From Kappaphycus alvarezii (Eukaryota; Rhodophyta; Florideophyceae; Gigartinales; Solieriaceae): 64,000 nucleotides of DNA. The DNA is taken from NCBI GenBank assembly GCA_002205965.3, contig NADL03000560.1, positions 124,001 to 188,000 of the forward strand, written 5' to 3'. Positions 31,115 through 41,612 of this stretch are shown one piece after another; within the stretch, counting starts at the first letter, position 1, and each line of letters starts with the position of its first letter. Below the pieces are notes generated by a model. The model ran no database searches. It worked only from the letters and a program-made list of their open reading frames with translations, and had not been told where the DNA came from. Position numbers and translations under genes: made by a program.

Positions 31115-32306
31115 GAAGTAGAGCCGCCACTGAATTCATCGTCCCGCATGCGCTTCAAAACAGCGTCGAAGCTTTCGGTGGGGGCAACATTCTTGGCGCA
31201 CGCGGCGGTGCCAAACCATAGATGGCAGCCATCACCGCGTCGTCGGGCTCGCCTGAGAGCTCAGGGTTGGGGCTAAATCTTCGTCGGCAAGCTGATCGAG
31301 CTCCCAGCCCGGTGGGGGCGGATCGCTATGCGCCTCACTTCGCCGAGTAGTTTCTAAAGCAACGGCCTCGGATCTCACGGACCTATCGGCATAACCAGCC
31401 GATGGCGAGCTAACCCCGTCGCCCACTTCATATCCGTCTTGCAGCGCTGAACACGCCACCTCATCGGCCAGTGCCCCATAACCACGTCGACGAAGTTCAT
31501 CGACGAAGCTCGGCGCTGCAACAGGCACTAATGGAGCCCCCACTGACGAAGTCGAGGAGGCAAAAAGCAGATTGGGCCGATATCCGTTTTCGGCAAGGAC
31601 AATCTCGGCGATTTCGTGGATACCCTCGTCGTCGTCGACACGCACTAAGAGGTCGAGATCTGCGACCACTCCCATCTGCGCGGATACCGCAGGAGCGAAG
31701 CGCTCGAGAGCATACTCATAGCGAAGTAAAGCCTGGTCAAGGCGACGGGCATCGATCCAGCTGACACAAGCCGGGCTGCTCTCGAGAAGCGTGAGGCTTC
31801 GGTCGGGGACATGTTCCGAGATCAAGACGATCGGGCTCGAGCAGTCGACAGCCTCGCACATCGTCGATGGTCAACCAGTGCCCGGGGCCATTTTTCCAAG
31901 ACGCCGCGCGTTTGCCGCCATTGACCAGCGCGTACATCAACCGCGACGAGGGCAGCCATGGACCCACAACCAGTGCATTTCGACCAAGCACCAGAGCGGC
32001 GTCGAGAAACGCCGCAGCCAGAGCAGAAATCTTCCCCTGCCTCGCCAAAGTAGTCAAAACGAGCTCGGGCTCGGGGCGTCGAATCAGAATCAACGCGCCA
32101 GCAACCTCCTCGACCGAGACAACGTCCCCGAGCGCTGGGTCTCCTCTGTCGACTTCCTCCAGGGCTTTCGTGTGTTGGTCCTTACCCCAGCAAATATCGA
32201 CACTCGTCGGGCCCGAAACATCATCGATGCTGACGTGACCGGGGCGCGCGACCAATCGCCGTGCATTTCCCATGGCTTCTAAAAGCGGCTCAAAAATCGA
32301 TTCCAT
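31111..32306 (-). CDS. Degenerate CpaF/VirB11-like ATPase-fold protein (frameshifted)
   Basis: About 398 residues. The N-terminal half ends in EEVAGALILIRRPEPELVLTT then LARQGKISALAAAFLDAAL and LGRNALVVGPWLPSSRLMYAL, the place and pattern of the CpaF segment that precedes and forms the P-loop, but GxxxxGK[ST] is replaced by GPWLPSSR. Downstream, SPIVLISEHVPDRSLTLLES and ALLRYEYALERFAP resemble the Walker B/His-box part, again without catalytic residues. The C-terminus is proline/acid-rich and ends FDAVLKRMRDDEFSGG in the frame that meets the next ATG. Breaks near 31840 and 31260-31180. The assignment is by pattern only; it may be a non-catalytic partner of a secretion or pilus system. Confidence 0.45.
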
Positions 32307-32444
32307 AGTCTACACCGCTTGCCAAGCTTCGAGCGCAACGTCCAAAGAGCGGCCGTACGCGCGGTTCGTGCTGAGATCACTCACGTGGGCATTCGAGCGG
32401 TGAGTGTTGCCTTTTCAGGCTCGCTGCCGCAAGGCTAGGGAAGC

Positions 32445-34579
32445 ATGAGTGTGGGCGTATCGAGTGCGATCCTCGGGAGCATTGTATCGGCCACCGTCGC
32501 GATTGTCATTCTGTTTCGCCGCCGCCGCCGTCTTTACTACGTTTTTTCAGCCTTTGCCGCGGCGTTATTCATTTGGCATGCTGCTTCTATCGCTTTGCCT
32601 TACTTTGGGACTCGCTTTTCCCAGCTCCAAAGTGCGGCCTCCCTTCTCATCGCACCGCTAGCCCTGTCGTTTTTCCGCGAACTGCTCCGCGACGACAGCG
32701 CGGTTCTGAGAAATCTAAACCGTCTCTACAGCTTGGGCTCCGCGATGCTGCTGGCAGCATTGTTCGTGTTTGATTGGGATCATGCCTTCTTTCTCCGGGG
32801 AATCGTGGAACTTTTCGTTGTTTCTGCGATCTCTGCCGCGCTCTATTCGTTATGGCGTGCGATGCGCAGCGCCCGTGATCTTCCTCAGCGAAAACGTCTG
32901 CGCTACCTCTTCTTTGGGGGTCTTGTCGCCACCCTCCTCGCGGTGCTGGACGGCTTCGCTGGAGAGGAAGCCACCGCCGGCTTGGGGCATATCTCGGCGA
33001 CACTCTATCTCTATTTTCTCTACCAATCGATCATTGCGAGACGCGTGATCGACGTCGTCGAATTTGTTGGCAAAGCAGCGACGGTGGGTGTCTTAACCCT
33101 AACTTTGGCAACGCTCTACTCGGTATTGGTCGTGTGGGTCGGACGCGACCAGCCCTATCTGTGGTTGTTCAACACTCTGGTGGCGAGCTTTGTAATCCTG
33201 ATCATTTACGACCCGATTCGACCCTATGTCGAAGAAATCACCGCGAAGCTATTTCTCCGCGAACGCTATGCGTTGCGTCAGCGGTTGAGAAACGTATTGA
33301 TCGATTTACGCCGGCCGATGAACATCGACCAGATGGCGCAAACCGTCCTCGAAGCGCTTCATCACGATAAAGATGCGCCGTACGTCACAATTTATTTGGT
33401 TGAAGAAAGCGAGACTTCGTTTCGCTGCATCGGCTCGCGTGGCGCGACTCCACCAACGGTATTGAGTATGACTGACCACCCGGTGCTGCTCCAAGAGCTT
33501 CGCCGCGGCGTGCGTCCAACTCTCCTCGAGCAGCTTTCGGAGTTCTATAAGGACCTTCCCGCACAACTCACGGGCGGGGATCCGACGATTCAACGCGAGC
33601 TCGAGCGCACCGGCGAGGCGATCGCAACCTTGCGGTCTCTCCAAGCCAACGTGTTGGCACCGCTTTCGATCAATGGGCTCTTGGTGGGTTTTGTCACCGT
33701 CGGCAGCGAGCAACTCGCCGAGATCTATTCGAGCGAGGAGGTCGCACTGCTGATGAAAGTAGCCGAGGCCTGCTCGGTCATCATCGAGAGTTCCCAGGCC
33801 TACGATAAGCGTCGCGAAAGAGATCGGTTGGTCATTCTCGGCGAGATGGCCGCCGGTATGGCTCACGAAATACGAAATCCCTTGGGCGCGATCAAAGGCG
33901 CCGCCCAGATGCTCGATGGCGAGGAGGCCGCAGGAGCGTCAGAGGAGTTCGTTTCCGTGATCCTTGAAGAAGTCGATCGACTCAACGGGGTACTATCCAA
34001 GTTTCTCGAATACGCAAGCCCCTATCATGGCAGCCCTCAGCCAGTCAATGTCAGCGAAGTCATCAGCGCTACCGCTCGGATATTGAGCGTTGATGCGATA
34101 CCGGAAGGGGTGAATCTTCAGCTCGACCTCGCCCACGACCTCCCTGCGGTAATCATCGACCCAGAACAGCTCAAGCAAGTCGTGCTCAACACGGTATTTA
34201 ACGCAACGCAGGTTCTGAATGGCCACGGCTCCATCACCATTGCGTCGGGAATTACCAACACACGGTCACCGACACTCAGAAACAGGATCCAAGCGAAGGC
34301 GCTGAGGTTTATTTACGCATTCGGGACAGTGGGCCAGGGATCCCCAACGAAGATCTGGCTCGGATCTTCGTGCCATTTTTTACCACCAAACCCCAAGGCA
34401 CGGGCCTCGGTCTGGCCATTTCTCAGCGCATCATAGAAACGGCCGGGGGTCGGATTGAAGTCACCAGTCGCGTTGGTGAAGGGAGCACATTTACGATACT
34501 CCTCCCGGCGGTAACGGAGGAAATGCGTAGCTCTGAGCTCCAGGCTCGCAACGCTAACGATCGGCAACTTAGCGCCTAG
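32445..34579 (+). CDS. Membrane histidine kinase: multi-TM, GAF, HisKA, HATPase (frameshift)
   Basis: Sensor kinase of ~711 residues. Residues 1-265 form seven to eight hydrophobic helices; ~290-455 a GAF-like domain ([41 protein letters not shown]); the H-box [20 protein letters not shown] at ~470; N-box region [15 protein letters not shown]; then, after a break at about 34245-34300, the G1 box [20 protein letters not shown] and G2 [18 protein letters not shown]. All catalytic boxes are present across frames. No response regulator follows; its partner may be elsewhere. It is divergent from the CpaF-like gene, with a 138-base gap. Confidence 0.88.
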
Positions 34580-36893
34580 CCGAACGGCTCCAGCTCGCCT
34601 CTAAAACCAGACGTACGACGTGATCTATCCGCGCCGAGTGTTCGCGATGGTGGCCGTAGGGAACGTAGCGGCCGAGTCCATAGCGTGCGCGAAGCGACCA
34701 GAGTGGGCCGATTCGCTGCTCCCAATTCGCGTCAAATGCGAGTCGAGCCCGTCCGGACCGACGCCATCGCCCGTGCTCTAGGACTCGACGGGGTTCGCCA
34801 CGGACACGCACTCCCATCCGTGCCATCTCGCTGACCTGAGCGACCATCCCCAATGCTGCTTGGCCATCGTACACAAAGGCGTGAGCTGAACGTGCGCGAG
34901 GGCCGTGGCGCTGACGAGCCAGATTGAGTTGACCCTGCAGCTGGATCCTTCGGCTGAGCTCCGTGACCGCGCCAGTCGAGAGGCTCCAACGCGAACCACT
35001 CGCACAGTCGGACACCCGCTGACCGTCGCGGTTTTGGCGCACGATCGCAGCACCACAACTATCACCGCCCTCGAGATAACTCGCACGATCTAGGTCGAGA
35101 GATCGGAGCATACGCCGGGCATAGCCGACATCGAGAGCTAGGCGCGACCGTTCACCAAGTTCGAAGTCGCTTCTGAGCCGACTGACCAGATCATCAAGCG
35201 GAACTGGCCGCTTCTCAGCGACAAAACGATCCCGAGTGAGAAACACGAGGTGCGGATTTTGACTGTAATCCACCGAGCCGCGCAGACTGAAATTCTCCCC
35301 CCAACGTAAAGTGCTCCTCGCACGGAGGCCTCGCTCGTTACGCGCCGCACTGCCAAAAAGCTCGTCGCGATGGGCGGTTGGGTTGCTGTGGGGATTGACG
35401 AAATGGGGACCGTAACGTCGCGCCAACAACTCGAGTTCCAGCTGGTCAACCGGCGCACTACCGAGGCGCACGATCACTCCATGACCCGCGTTGACCCCCG
35501 TGCTCCGAGAAAACTCTGCACCAAGCTCGACAGAAGAAAGACGCCACCTGAGCGATCCACCGAGTGCACCATAGTCGCCCCAAACACTCAAAGGCTGCCC
35601 TTGGCTATTGGAAGGCGAAAAATCCGGCTTCGACCCCGCGGGGTAGCGAAAATCGGTGCGTGCACGATAGGTGGTGAAGCCCAAGGTCAGAGAGTCTTGG
35701 TAGCGCAGACCAGCGTGCGCACCGGCGAGGGTTTCTCGGTGCGCACGCACGATGGTTTGGTGCCCGAAGGCCTCCTGTCGCGCATTCTCGAAACCCGCAT
35801 CCACATGTTGGGCCTGAAAGATCCGCTGAGAGCGGTACCGCCCATCGGCTACGAAATCAAAAGTCTCCGCCAGGGGTGCGTCTTCTCGTCGGTCACCCCG
35901 ATCCAACGCGCAGCGAAAATTAATGTCCGACCCGCCTACACGCAGATCGTCATCGCAAAAATCAGGAGACTCGCCAGCGTAACTAAAGTCCCCCTGATAG
36001 AGGTCATCGACCTTCGAGGAGACAAAAACACTGAGTTCCGTCCGCCAATCCGCCGCTTCCGAACCGCTGAGGAAATCCGCAGCCAGACCGAACAGACTAT
36101 CACGAGGACGCAGCGCTCCTCGTGCTGCATCCTCGGTCATCGCCAGACCAGCATACCAGCCATAGGGCCGCGCGTAGGGAGTGGTATTCAATGTGAGGCG
36201 CTCGGAGAAGCCCACGTTATAGCTGCCAGCGACGACCTTGAATGAACCCCAACGCCACCACGCGTAGAATCCATCGAAGCGAGGGTACGCTGCTGGTAGC
36301 TCCTCGCCCACAAACCCCCCATAGGAAAAGAGTTCGGGTCGATAATCGATGCGGATCCCGGGTCTGGTGCTCACCAAAATGCCGCTCCCCCACCTCGGCG
36401 ACGCCAAACCAGCACGGAGATACGACTCGGCGAGTTGGCCTCGCGTGGCGCCGCTCGACGCCTCACGACGCCATCGCCTAGCCGCCACCCAGCGCAGCTT
36501 AGCTCGGAGCGCCCGGGGACGAAGCGGCTTTTTGATGACCACGAAGGGAGCGATCTCCGCCCGGATCGACGCTGAAACGCCCAGAGCACCGAGCTCGTCA
36601 AGAGCTTCGAAGTTCTCGTGAGCCGTGCGTGCCTCAACGATCTTGCGCGCTAAGAAGAGCGACATGCCGGGAAGCTCGAATAGCTCGTCAACACTTGCCC
36701 TATTGAGATCGAGCGGCGTATCCCAGAGTTCAATCAACGTGGCGACCTGGCTCGGCTCGAGCTCACCGCTAGCCTCGTAGGCGTAGAGATCTTCTCGCTC
36801 TCGCATCTGAAGCACCACACCATAGTCTCGAGCCGAGACCCCGCGACTGATGAGAGCCCCACCGAGACAAACCGAAATCATCACGACTCGCAC
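34569..36893 (-). CDS. Helix-hairpin-helix protein with C-terminal beta-barrel, outer membrane
   Basis: Intact 774 residues, the longest unbroken gene here. A short signal sequence (VVMISVCLGGALISRGVSA) is followed by ComEA-like helix-hairpin-helix motifs at ~60-120 (LDLNRASVDELFELPGMS, LFLARKIVEARTAHENFEAL). The remaining ~650 residues alternate hydrophobic and polar residues with many aromatic strand ends (YAWWRWGSFKVVAGSYNVGF, LTLGFTTYRARTDFRYP), ending [13 protein letters not shown], as in a barrel. Family members are uncharacterised; roles in DNA uptake or envelope have been proposed by domain only. Start GTG 36893 overlaps the end of the lamin-tail lipoprotein gene by 13 bases. Confidence 0.75.
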   Translation of the reverse strand: MRVVMISVCLGGALISRGVSARDYGVVLQMREREDLYAYEASGELEPSQVATLIELWDTPLDLNRASVDELFELPGMSLFLARKIVEARTAHENFEALDELGALGVSASIRAEIAPFVVIKKPLRPRALRAKLRWVAARRWRREASSGATRGQLAESYLRAGLASPRWGSGILVSTRPGIRIDYRPELFSYGGFVGEELPAAYPRFDGFYAWWRWGSFKVVAGSYNVGFSERLTLNTTPYARPYGWYAGLAMTEDAARGALRPRDSLFGLAADFLSGSEAADWRTELSVFVSSKVDDLYQGDFSYAGESPDFCDDDLRVGGSDINFRCALDRGDRREDAPLAETFDFVADGRYRSQRIFQAQHVDAGFENARQEAFGHQTIVRAHRETLAGAHAGLRYQDSLTLGFTTYRARTDFRYPAGSKPDFSPSNSQGQPLSVWGDYGALGGSLRWRLSSVELGAEFSRSTGVNAGHGVIVRLGSAPVDQLELELLARRYGPHFVNPHSNPTAHRDELFGSAARNERGLRARSTLRWGENFSLRGSVDYSQNPHLVFLTRDRFVAEKRPVPLDDLVSRLRSDFELGERSRLALDVGYARRMLRSLDLDRASYLEGGDSCGAAIVRQNRDGQRVSDCASGSRWSLSTGAVTELSRRIQLQGQLNLARQRHGPRARSAHAFVYDGQAALGMVAQVSEMARMGVRVRGEPRRVLEHGRWRRSGRARLAFDANWEQRIGPLWSLRARYGLGRYVPYGHHREHSARIDHVVRLVLEASWSRSARR

Positions 36894-38595
36894 GCTCTCG
36901 GCTCGTCATTCGCAGATACCGGGGTGACCGGCGAGCCGATCCCAGAGAAAAGATCGGAGCGCGCATCGGCGCACCAACGCCCCTGAGCCCCATCATCGCC
37001 CGTCGAAGACACGGAAAAATCGTCGAGAACGAAACACCCTCGATCGGTACCGGAAGTGAAGTAGTGTCGAGCACTTCGCCGGTTGATGTGATCAACGAAA
37101 GCTCCTGCTCACTATTGTAGAGCAGCGACGCAGGTCCTGTGGCCAGGACACTCAGTATCAAGCCACCGTTCAACGCCGGATCTTCCTCGACCCCAACGAC
37201 AACATACGACCCCGGGTTAACGATGGTGCGGCCCTCGGAGGCGATCAGCCATCGGCGTTTGGAACCCGCGGGGTTGGTTGCCGTGATCTCCAAACTCCCG
37301 AGGTCAACGGCGCGCTCGGTGGCGACAAAGAGTTCGATAAACTCACGACCATCATCGCTGCCCTCGGCGTTCGCAAAAACTTCGCTAAACACCACCTCGC
37401 CTTGCTTTGGCGTGGGCTGCTCCGACGAGTTGTCACACGGTGGATTGGCTTCGCCAGGCGTGCCGAATTCGCCGGTATCCATCGGAGAGTGTGCGAGGCA
37501 AGACGGCCGTGCATCGGCGCTGATGCCAGCATCCGCCTCGACGATTTTAAGGGCGTAACCCTCCACCGGATCCGGGAGCTCCACATGATCGATCACCTCA
37601 TCTCCACTGCGCAGCTCCAGGATTGAAGCCTGGTTGTAGAGTGAAAAGTTGGTCACCGCGCTCACTAAAGCCATGCCATCGGTGTGGCGCTCGCTTCCGA
37701 TCAAGCCAAGCGAGCTTGATGGCAACAAAACGGAAACGCCGTCACCAAGAGGCCACTGACGTTCTCGCGTGGCTCGGTTGATGAGCGTCAGACTCTGAAA
37801 GTCAATGGAGTGATCCGTTAGATTAGCCACCTCCACCCAGTCGCGCTCGTCATCGGCGCCGATGGGATCGGCGAAGACTTCGGTGATGACCAGTTCGCCA
37901 GGACGAGGCCTCTGAATTTCACGCGCTGCGTCGCTATCGTCACGAGTAGACAGGTCGTCGCAAACCGGATTAGCCGCCCCCGGCGTGCCGCGGTTAGACC
38001 CGTCGTACGTTCTAACCCCTTCGCACCACGATCCTCCCCAGCGTTGACACCGATTTCACGACTTAGGCTCGCCCCCGAACCACGTTGAGCTCACGGCGGA
38101 ACGATCCGTACTCGACGGTATCCACCACGGTTTCACCGCAACGCAGCCGAACGGCAGCGCCTTGATCGGCCAAGCGAAAGCGGAGCGTTCCCCCCTAGCG
38201 TCGTCGGGGACCGTCGGATAGGCGGCGATAACGAAGAATCTTCTCCCTCCAACCGTCCAAGCGGGATCGAACCCCATCACACGTTCCTCACCGCTGCCCT
38301 GGATCGATAGACTCAAACCCGCGAGGGGGAGCGACTTAACTCCCGGATTGTAGAGTTCAAGCCACTCCGTGGCGTCACCCGACGGTGCAACCATCAATTC
38401 GCTAACCAGAAGCTCCCCCGTCCCGAGATCACAAGCCATGGACTGCTCGATTTCCTCGGCGAGATCTTCGGGTGGCGGCAGACCACAAGCGATCATGCCG
38501 AGCCCAACGCCTGCAACGTTCCAAGCAAAAATATTATTTAGGACGACAAAATGAATATAAGTATAAAATCCTAGATTTCGGTTGACACCCGGCAT
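36881..38595 (-). CDS. Lipoprotein with three lamin-tail domains (frameshifted)
   Basis: About 570 residues. The N-terminal hydrophobic segment ends in a lipobox-like GMIACG, so it is probably lipid-anchored after export. Three lamin-tail (LTD) starts are seen: GELLVSELMVAPSGDATEWLE, then DERDWVEVANLTDHSIDF, and GEVVFSEVFANAEGSDDGREF, each followed by strands such as LVSAVTNFSLYNQASI. Inter-domain stretches have the typical CxxxxxxGxPGxxN form (TGEFGTPGEANPPCD). Breaks near 38105, 37840 and 37010; the true end is ANDEPRACES at 36881. It is cotranscribed with the helix-hairpin-helix barrel. LTDs in bacterial surface proteins are thought to be adhesive or anchoring. Confidence 0.78.
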
Positions 38596-38797
38596 CTTCA
38601 GGCTCCATCAGTCCGCGTCTGTGCGCGCGCGACGGTGGCCTTCGTAGTCGTTAGGCTTCCCCAGAAGCGTTTATCATTTCTATCAAATTAAAAATTTAAT
38701 TCAATATAAAAATCATTCGCTGTTCTGAGATGAAATGAACATGAGCGAGGGCTCTTGAAGAAACCGGGCAAATCGTTACCCTGGGAGGGTGAAAGCA
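38596..38797. promoter_or_regulatory. AT-rich divergent promoter region
   Basis: Between the leftward lipoprotein and the rightward pilT. Bases 38675-38715 are markedly AT-rich against the surroundings (AAATTAAAAATTTAAT and following), a natural place for UP-elements or -10 boxes. GGGAGG at 38783-38788 is the ribosome site for pilT. No exact promoter pair can be assigned. Confidence 0.4.
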
Positions 38798-39918
38798 GTG
38801 CTTCCCATCGCTAGCCCCTCGACAGCTCCGAACCCACGAGCGGTCATCGACAAAAGCGCCTTCGAACGGATCCTCCAATTCGGCGTCGAGCGTGCGATCA
38901 GCGACCTTCACTTCGAAGTTGGACACCCTCCCCACCTGCGCCTGCAAGGCGATCTTCTCCCCGCTAAGCATCCGACGCTGCTGCCGGAAGACACCCAGAA
39001 CATCGCGCGAATTCTACTCGGTAGCGACTACGAGACCTTTGCCGAGAAGCACCTCGAGCGTGATGTGACGTACACCATCGAGGGAGTCAGCCGCTTTCGG
39101 GCGACGGTATTCTGGCAACGCGGTCATGTCGGTGTGGTGCTGCGCGTGATCCCGCTCCAAATTCGCAGCTTCGAGCAGCTGAACCTCCCAAGCTCGTTGG
39201 CCGATCTCTGTGTTTTTCGTCGCGGATTGATCCTGGTGACCGGAGCCACAGGCAACGGCAAGAGTACCACCATCGCGACGATGCTGCAGCGCGTGAATCA
39301 AACCCGCCGAGCCCATGTGGTCACGATCGAAGATCCTATTGAGTTTCTTTTTCCCAAAGAAAAAAGTCTCTTCATTCAGCGCGAAGTTGGCACCGATACT
39401 CCAAGCTACCGTGACGCCCTGCGAGCAGCCATGCGCCAAGATCCGGATGTGATCATGCTCGGTGAGGTGCGTGACTACGAAACCGCGGAGATCTGCCTGA
39501 AAGGCGCTGAAACCGGGCACCTCGTGATCAGCGCGGTACACACCCCAGATGCGATGCACACCATCCAACGCTTCATGAGCCTCTTCCCGCCGGCGGATCA
39601 TGAGGCCGCGCTCGTTCGCCTCTCCGAAGCGCTCAAGGCGACCATCTCGCTTCGGCTGTTGCCGGCCGCAGAAGGTCAAGGCGAGTTCCAGCCGTCGAGA
39701 TCATGCGTGTTACCCGGACCATCCAGCAGGCGATTCGAAGCTCGGATAAGCAAACCGAAATTACCCGCTACATCGCCCAAGGCCGTGATCTCTACCGGAT
39801 GCAGACCTTTGATCAGCACCTTGCCGAGCTCTTTCACGCCAAGAGGATCACCTTTGACGTGGCCAAGATGGCATCATCGAACCCGGGCGAGTTTGAGCGC
39901 TCGTTGACCATCGAATGA
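38798..39918 (+). CDS. pilT: PilT/PilU-type retraction ATPase (frameshift near end)
   Basis: Hexameric ATPase powering type IV pilus retraction, cytoplasmic, ~373 residues. The N-terminal PAS-like domain has ERAISDLHFEVGHPPHLRLQ; Walker A GATGNGKSTTIATML, Asp box VVTIEDPIEFLF, Walker B QDPDVIMLGEVRDYETAE, His box AVHTPDAMHTIQRF. After a break at ~39690 the tail VEIMRVTRTIQQAIRSSDK and ELFHAKRITFDVAKMAS continues. PilT versus PilU is uncertain. Start: GTG 38789 abuts the GGGAGG ribosome site; the in-frame GTG at 38798 has a 9-base spacing and is preferred. A PilZ gene follows. Confidence 0.9.
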
Positions 39919-40028
39919 TCTCGCCGCACGCCGTGGCACCCTGACTTCGCAGATTTTTTGAGAGAACGTCTTCTTGAGGCACCTTTGGAGTCAGGCGTGG
40001 TGCTCGGCGCCGAACGGAGGTCCACAGC

Positions 40029-40445
40029 ATGGCATCAACACTGAGTTTTCTTGGCACCCCGGACAACGCGTTAGCATCGCCCTATGGCATCCTAGAGCTA
40101 CCTCGCTCCGACAGCTACAGCGGGGAAAACCGCCGGTTTTTGCCGCGGCTTGGTCGTCGCTTTCGGGTCTTCGCTCAGGGCCATGAACGGATGACCGGTA
40201 TCGACCTCTCTTTCGGCGGAATGCTTTGCATTGGCGCAGTACCGGTATGGCCGGGCAATGAGCTCGCGATCACCCTCGAACTCGACGAGAGCACCACCGT
40301 CCGGCTCAGCGCCAAGGTGGTCGAGCTGGTCGCGTGTCAAAGTCAGATCGGGATGCGCATGCGCTTTTGCGAGATTTCATCGAAGTCACGACGCGCAATC
40401 GCCCACTGGATGGCCACCACAATCCAAGATCGGCCATCGCGCTAA
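40029..40445 (+). CDS. PilZ-domain protein
   Basis: Intact, 138 residues. The c-di-GMP-binding set is visible: basic RRFLPRLGRRFRV near residue 35-47 and the downstream TGIDLSFGGMLC (D/NxSxxG) near 57-68, then the barrel strands LAITLELDESTTVRLSAKVVE. The exact RxxxR is blurred, so binding is likely but not certain. Placed 110 bases after pilT, which fits control of pilus function by c-di-GMP. Start ATG 40029 has a GGAGGTCC site upstream. Confidence 0.85.
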   Translation: MASTLSFLGTPDNALASPYGILELPRSDSYSGENRRFLPRLGRRFRVFAQGHERMTGIDLSFGGMLCIGAVPVWPGNELAITLELDESTTVRLSAKVVELVACQSQIGMRMRFCEISSKSRRAIAHWMATTIQDRPSR

Positions 40446-40466
40446 TTCAGGGACCCTTCGGGATCG

Positions 40467-41600
40467 TCACACCGAGCGTACCGCCGTCGCGAGGCGCTCG
40501 AGTGCTTGAAGGTCGTGGATCGCGTCGACCCGGCGAGGGAAAGTCGCGACCGGTCCGCTCCAAGATGCCCGCTCGCGAAGCTTGGCGATCGCTTGGGTGT
40601 CATGCTCGGACCATGCGCGAAGAACGCGGAGCTCTCCGGCGATCTTGTCAGCCAAAGCCCTCTCCTCGGGTCGGTGCTTCATGATTAAGCGCTCCACTTC
40701 CTTGGGGCTCTCGCTCGAAGACGCGCGATAAACGCGATTGACGATGAACCCCACGAAAGGGATCCCATGCGCTTCGATCTGCTCCCGAAGGTATACGGCG
40801 TCGGCCGTGGCGATCGACTCGGTCGTGGTGACCACCAAGAACCCAGCAGCATCCGAGCGCAGAAGCCTTTGAATCGCTTCGGCTCGACGACGAAATTCAG
40901 AGGTCATGCTTTCGATGGCGTGCATGAACTCGCTTAATTCGCCGATGAATTGCTCCCCAAAAACCCGCCCGAGCACATCGCGCACGATCCTACCGGTGCG
41001 CCGAAGCAGGCCCCAGGCAAAGCCCGAGCTCTCAGCGCCACCTTCGAGCATCAAGAACCACTTAAATACCCTCTCATCGAGAAACCGAAGTAGCCATTGA
41101 GGCGCGTGGATAAAGTCGAGGACACTCTTGGAAGGAGGGGTATCGACGACGATGAGATCAAACGCGTGCCGCTCGCGCAGCTCGTAGAGTTTTTCGACCG
41201 CGGTGTACTCGAGGGTCCCTGCGAGAGAACCCGACATCTGCCGATAGATGAGATTGTTCAGCAGACGCTCAGCGACGGCAGGTTGCGGCGCCAAACGCCG
41301 GATGAGCTCGTCGAAGGTTGCTTGGGGGTCGAGCATCAACGCCCAGAGTTCACCGCTGCACTCGAGCCCGGCGAGTTCAACGCGCTTCGGGGTGTTGTCG
41401 AGAGTCACACCGAGAGCGTCCGCAAGGCGTCGCGCAGGATCGATGGTCAACACCAAAACACGACGACCTCGTCTCGCCGCATCGACGGCTAACGCCGCGC
41501 TGCTGGTTGTTTTTCCGACCCCACCAGGTCCGGTGGCAAGAAGAACTTCAAAGGAGCCGAAGGACTCCGCGATCGACGGCGAAGCAATCATCGTGGGCAC
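40467..41600 (-). CDS. ArsA/GET3-family ATPase, signature lysine missing
   Basis: Intact, 377 residues. The P-loop reads GPGGVGKTTSSAALAVDAAR: the deviant Walker A has P where ArsA/GET3/MinD have the signature Lys (GKGGVGKT). Switch I LTIDPARRLADALG and the A-loop/switch II VVDTPPSKSVLDF are kept; the helical insert SMTSEFRRRAEAIQRLLRSD follows. A second ArsA-like gene lies directly upstream, so the two may form a heterodimer in which only one site has canonical residues. Not associated with arsenic genes. ArsA pairs of this type act on unknown clients. Confidence 0.85.
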   Translation of the reverse strand: MPTMIASPSIAESFGSFEVLLATGPGGVGKTTSSAALAVDAARRGRRVLVLTIDPARRLADALGVTLDNTPKRVELAGLECSGELWALMLDPQATFDELIRRLAPQPAVAERLLNNLIYRQMSGSLAGTLEYTAVEKLYELRERHAFDLIVVDTPPSKSVLDFIHAPQWLLRFLDERVFKWFLMLEGGAESSGFAWGLLRRTGRIVRDVLGRVFGEQFIGELSEFMHAIESMTSEFRRRAEAIQRLLRSDAAGFLVVTTTESIATADAVYLREQIEAHGIPFVGFIVNRVYRASSSESPKEVERLIMKHRPEERALADKIAGELRVLRAWSEHDTQAIAKLRERASWSGPVATFPRRVDAIHDLQALERLATAVRSV

Positions 41601-41612
41601 TAGTCAGGGGCC

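Noticed and set aside
35370..36245. 291-residue plus-strand open frame
   Set aside because: Antisense to the intact helix-hairpin-helix barrel gene; arginine-rich mirror-type composition, no motif and no ribosome site.
40334..40684. Plus-strand frame between PilZ and ArsA
   Set aside because: Crosses the ends of both real genes out of frame and is basic and low-complexity.
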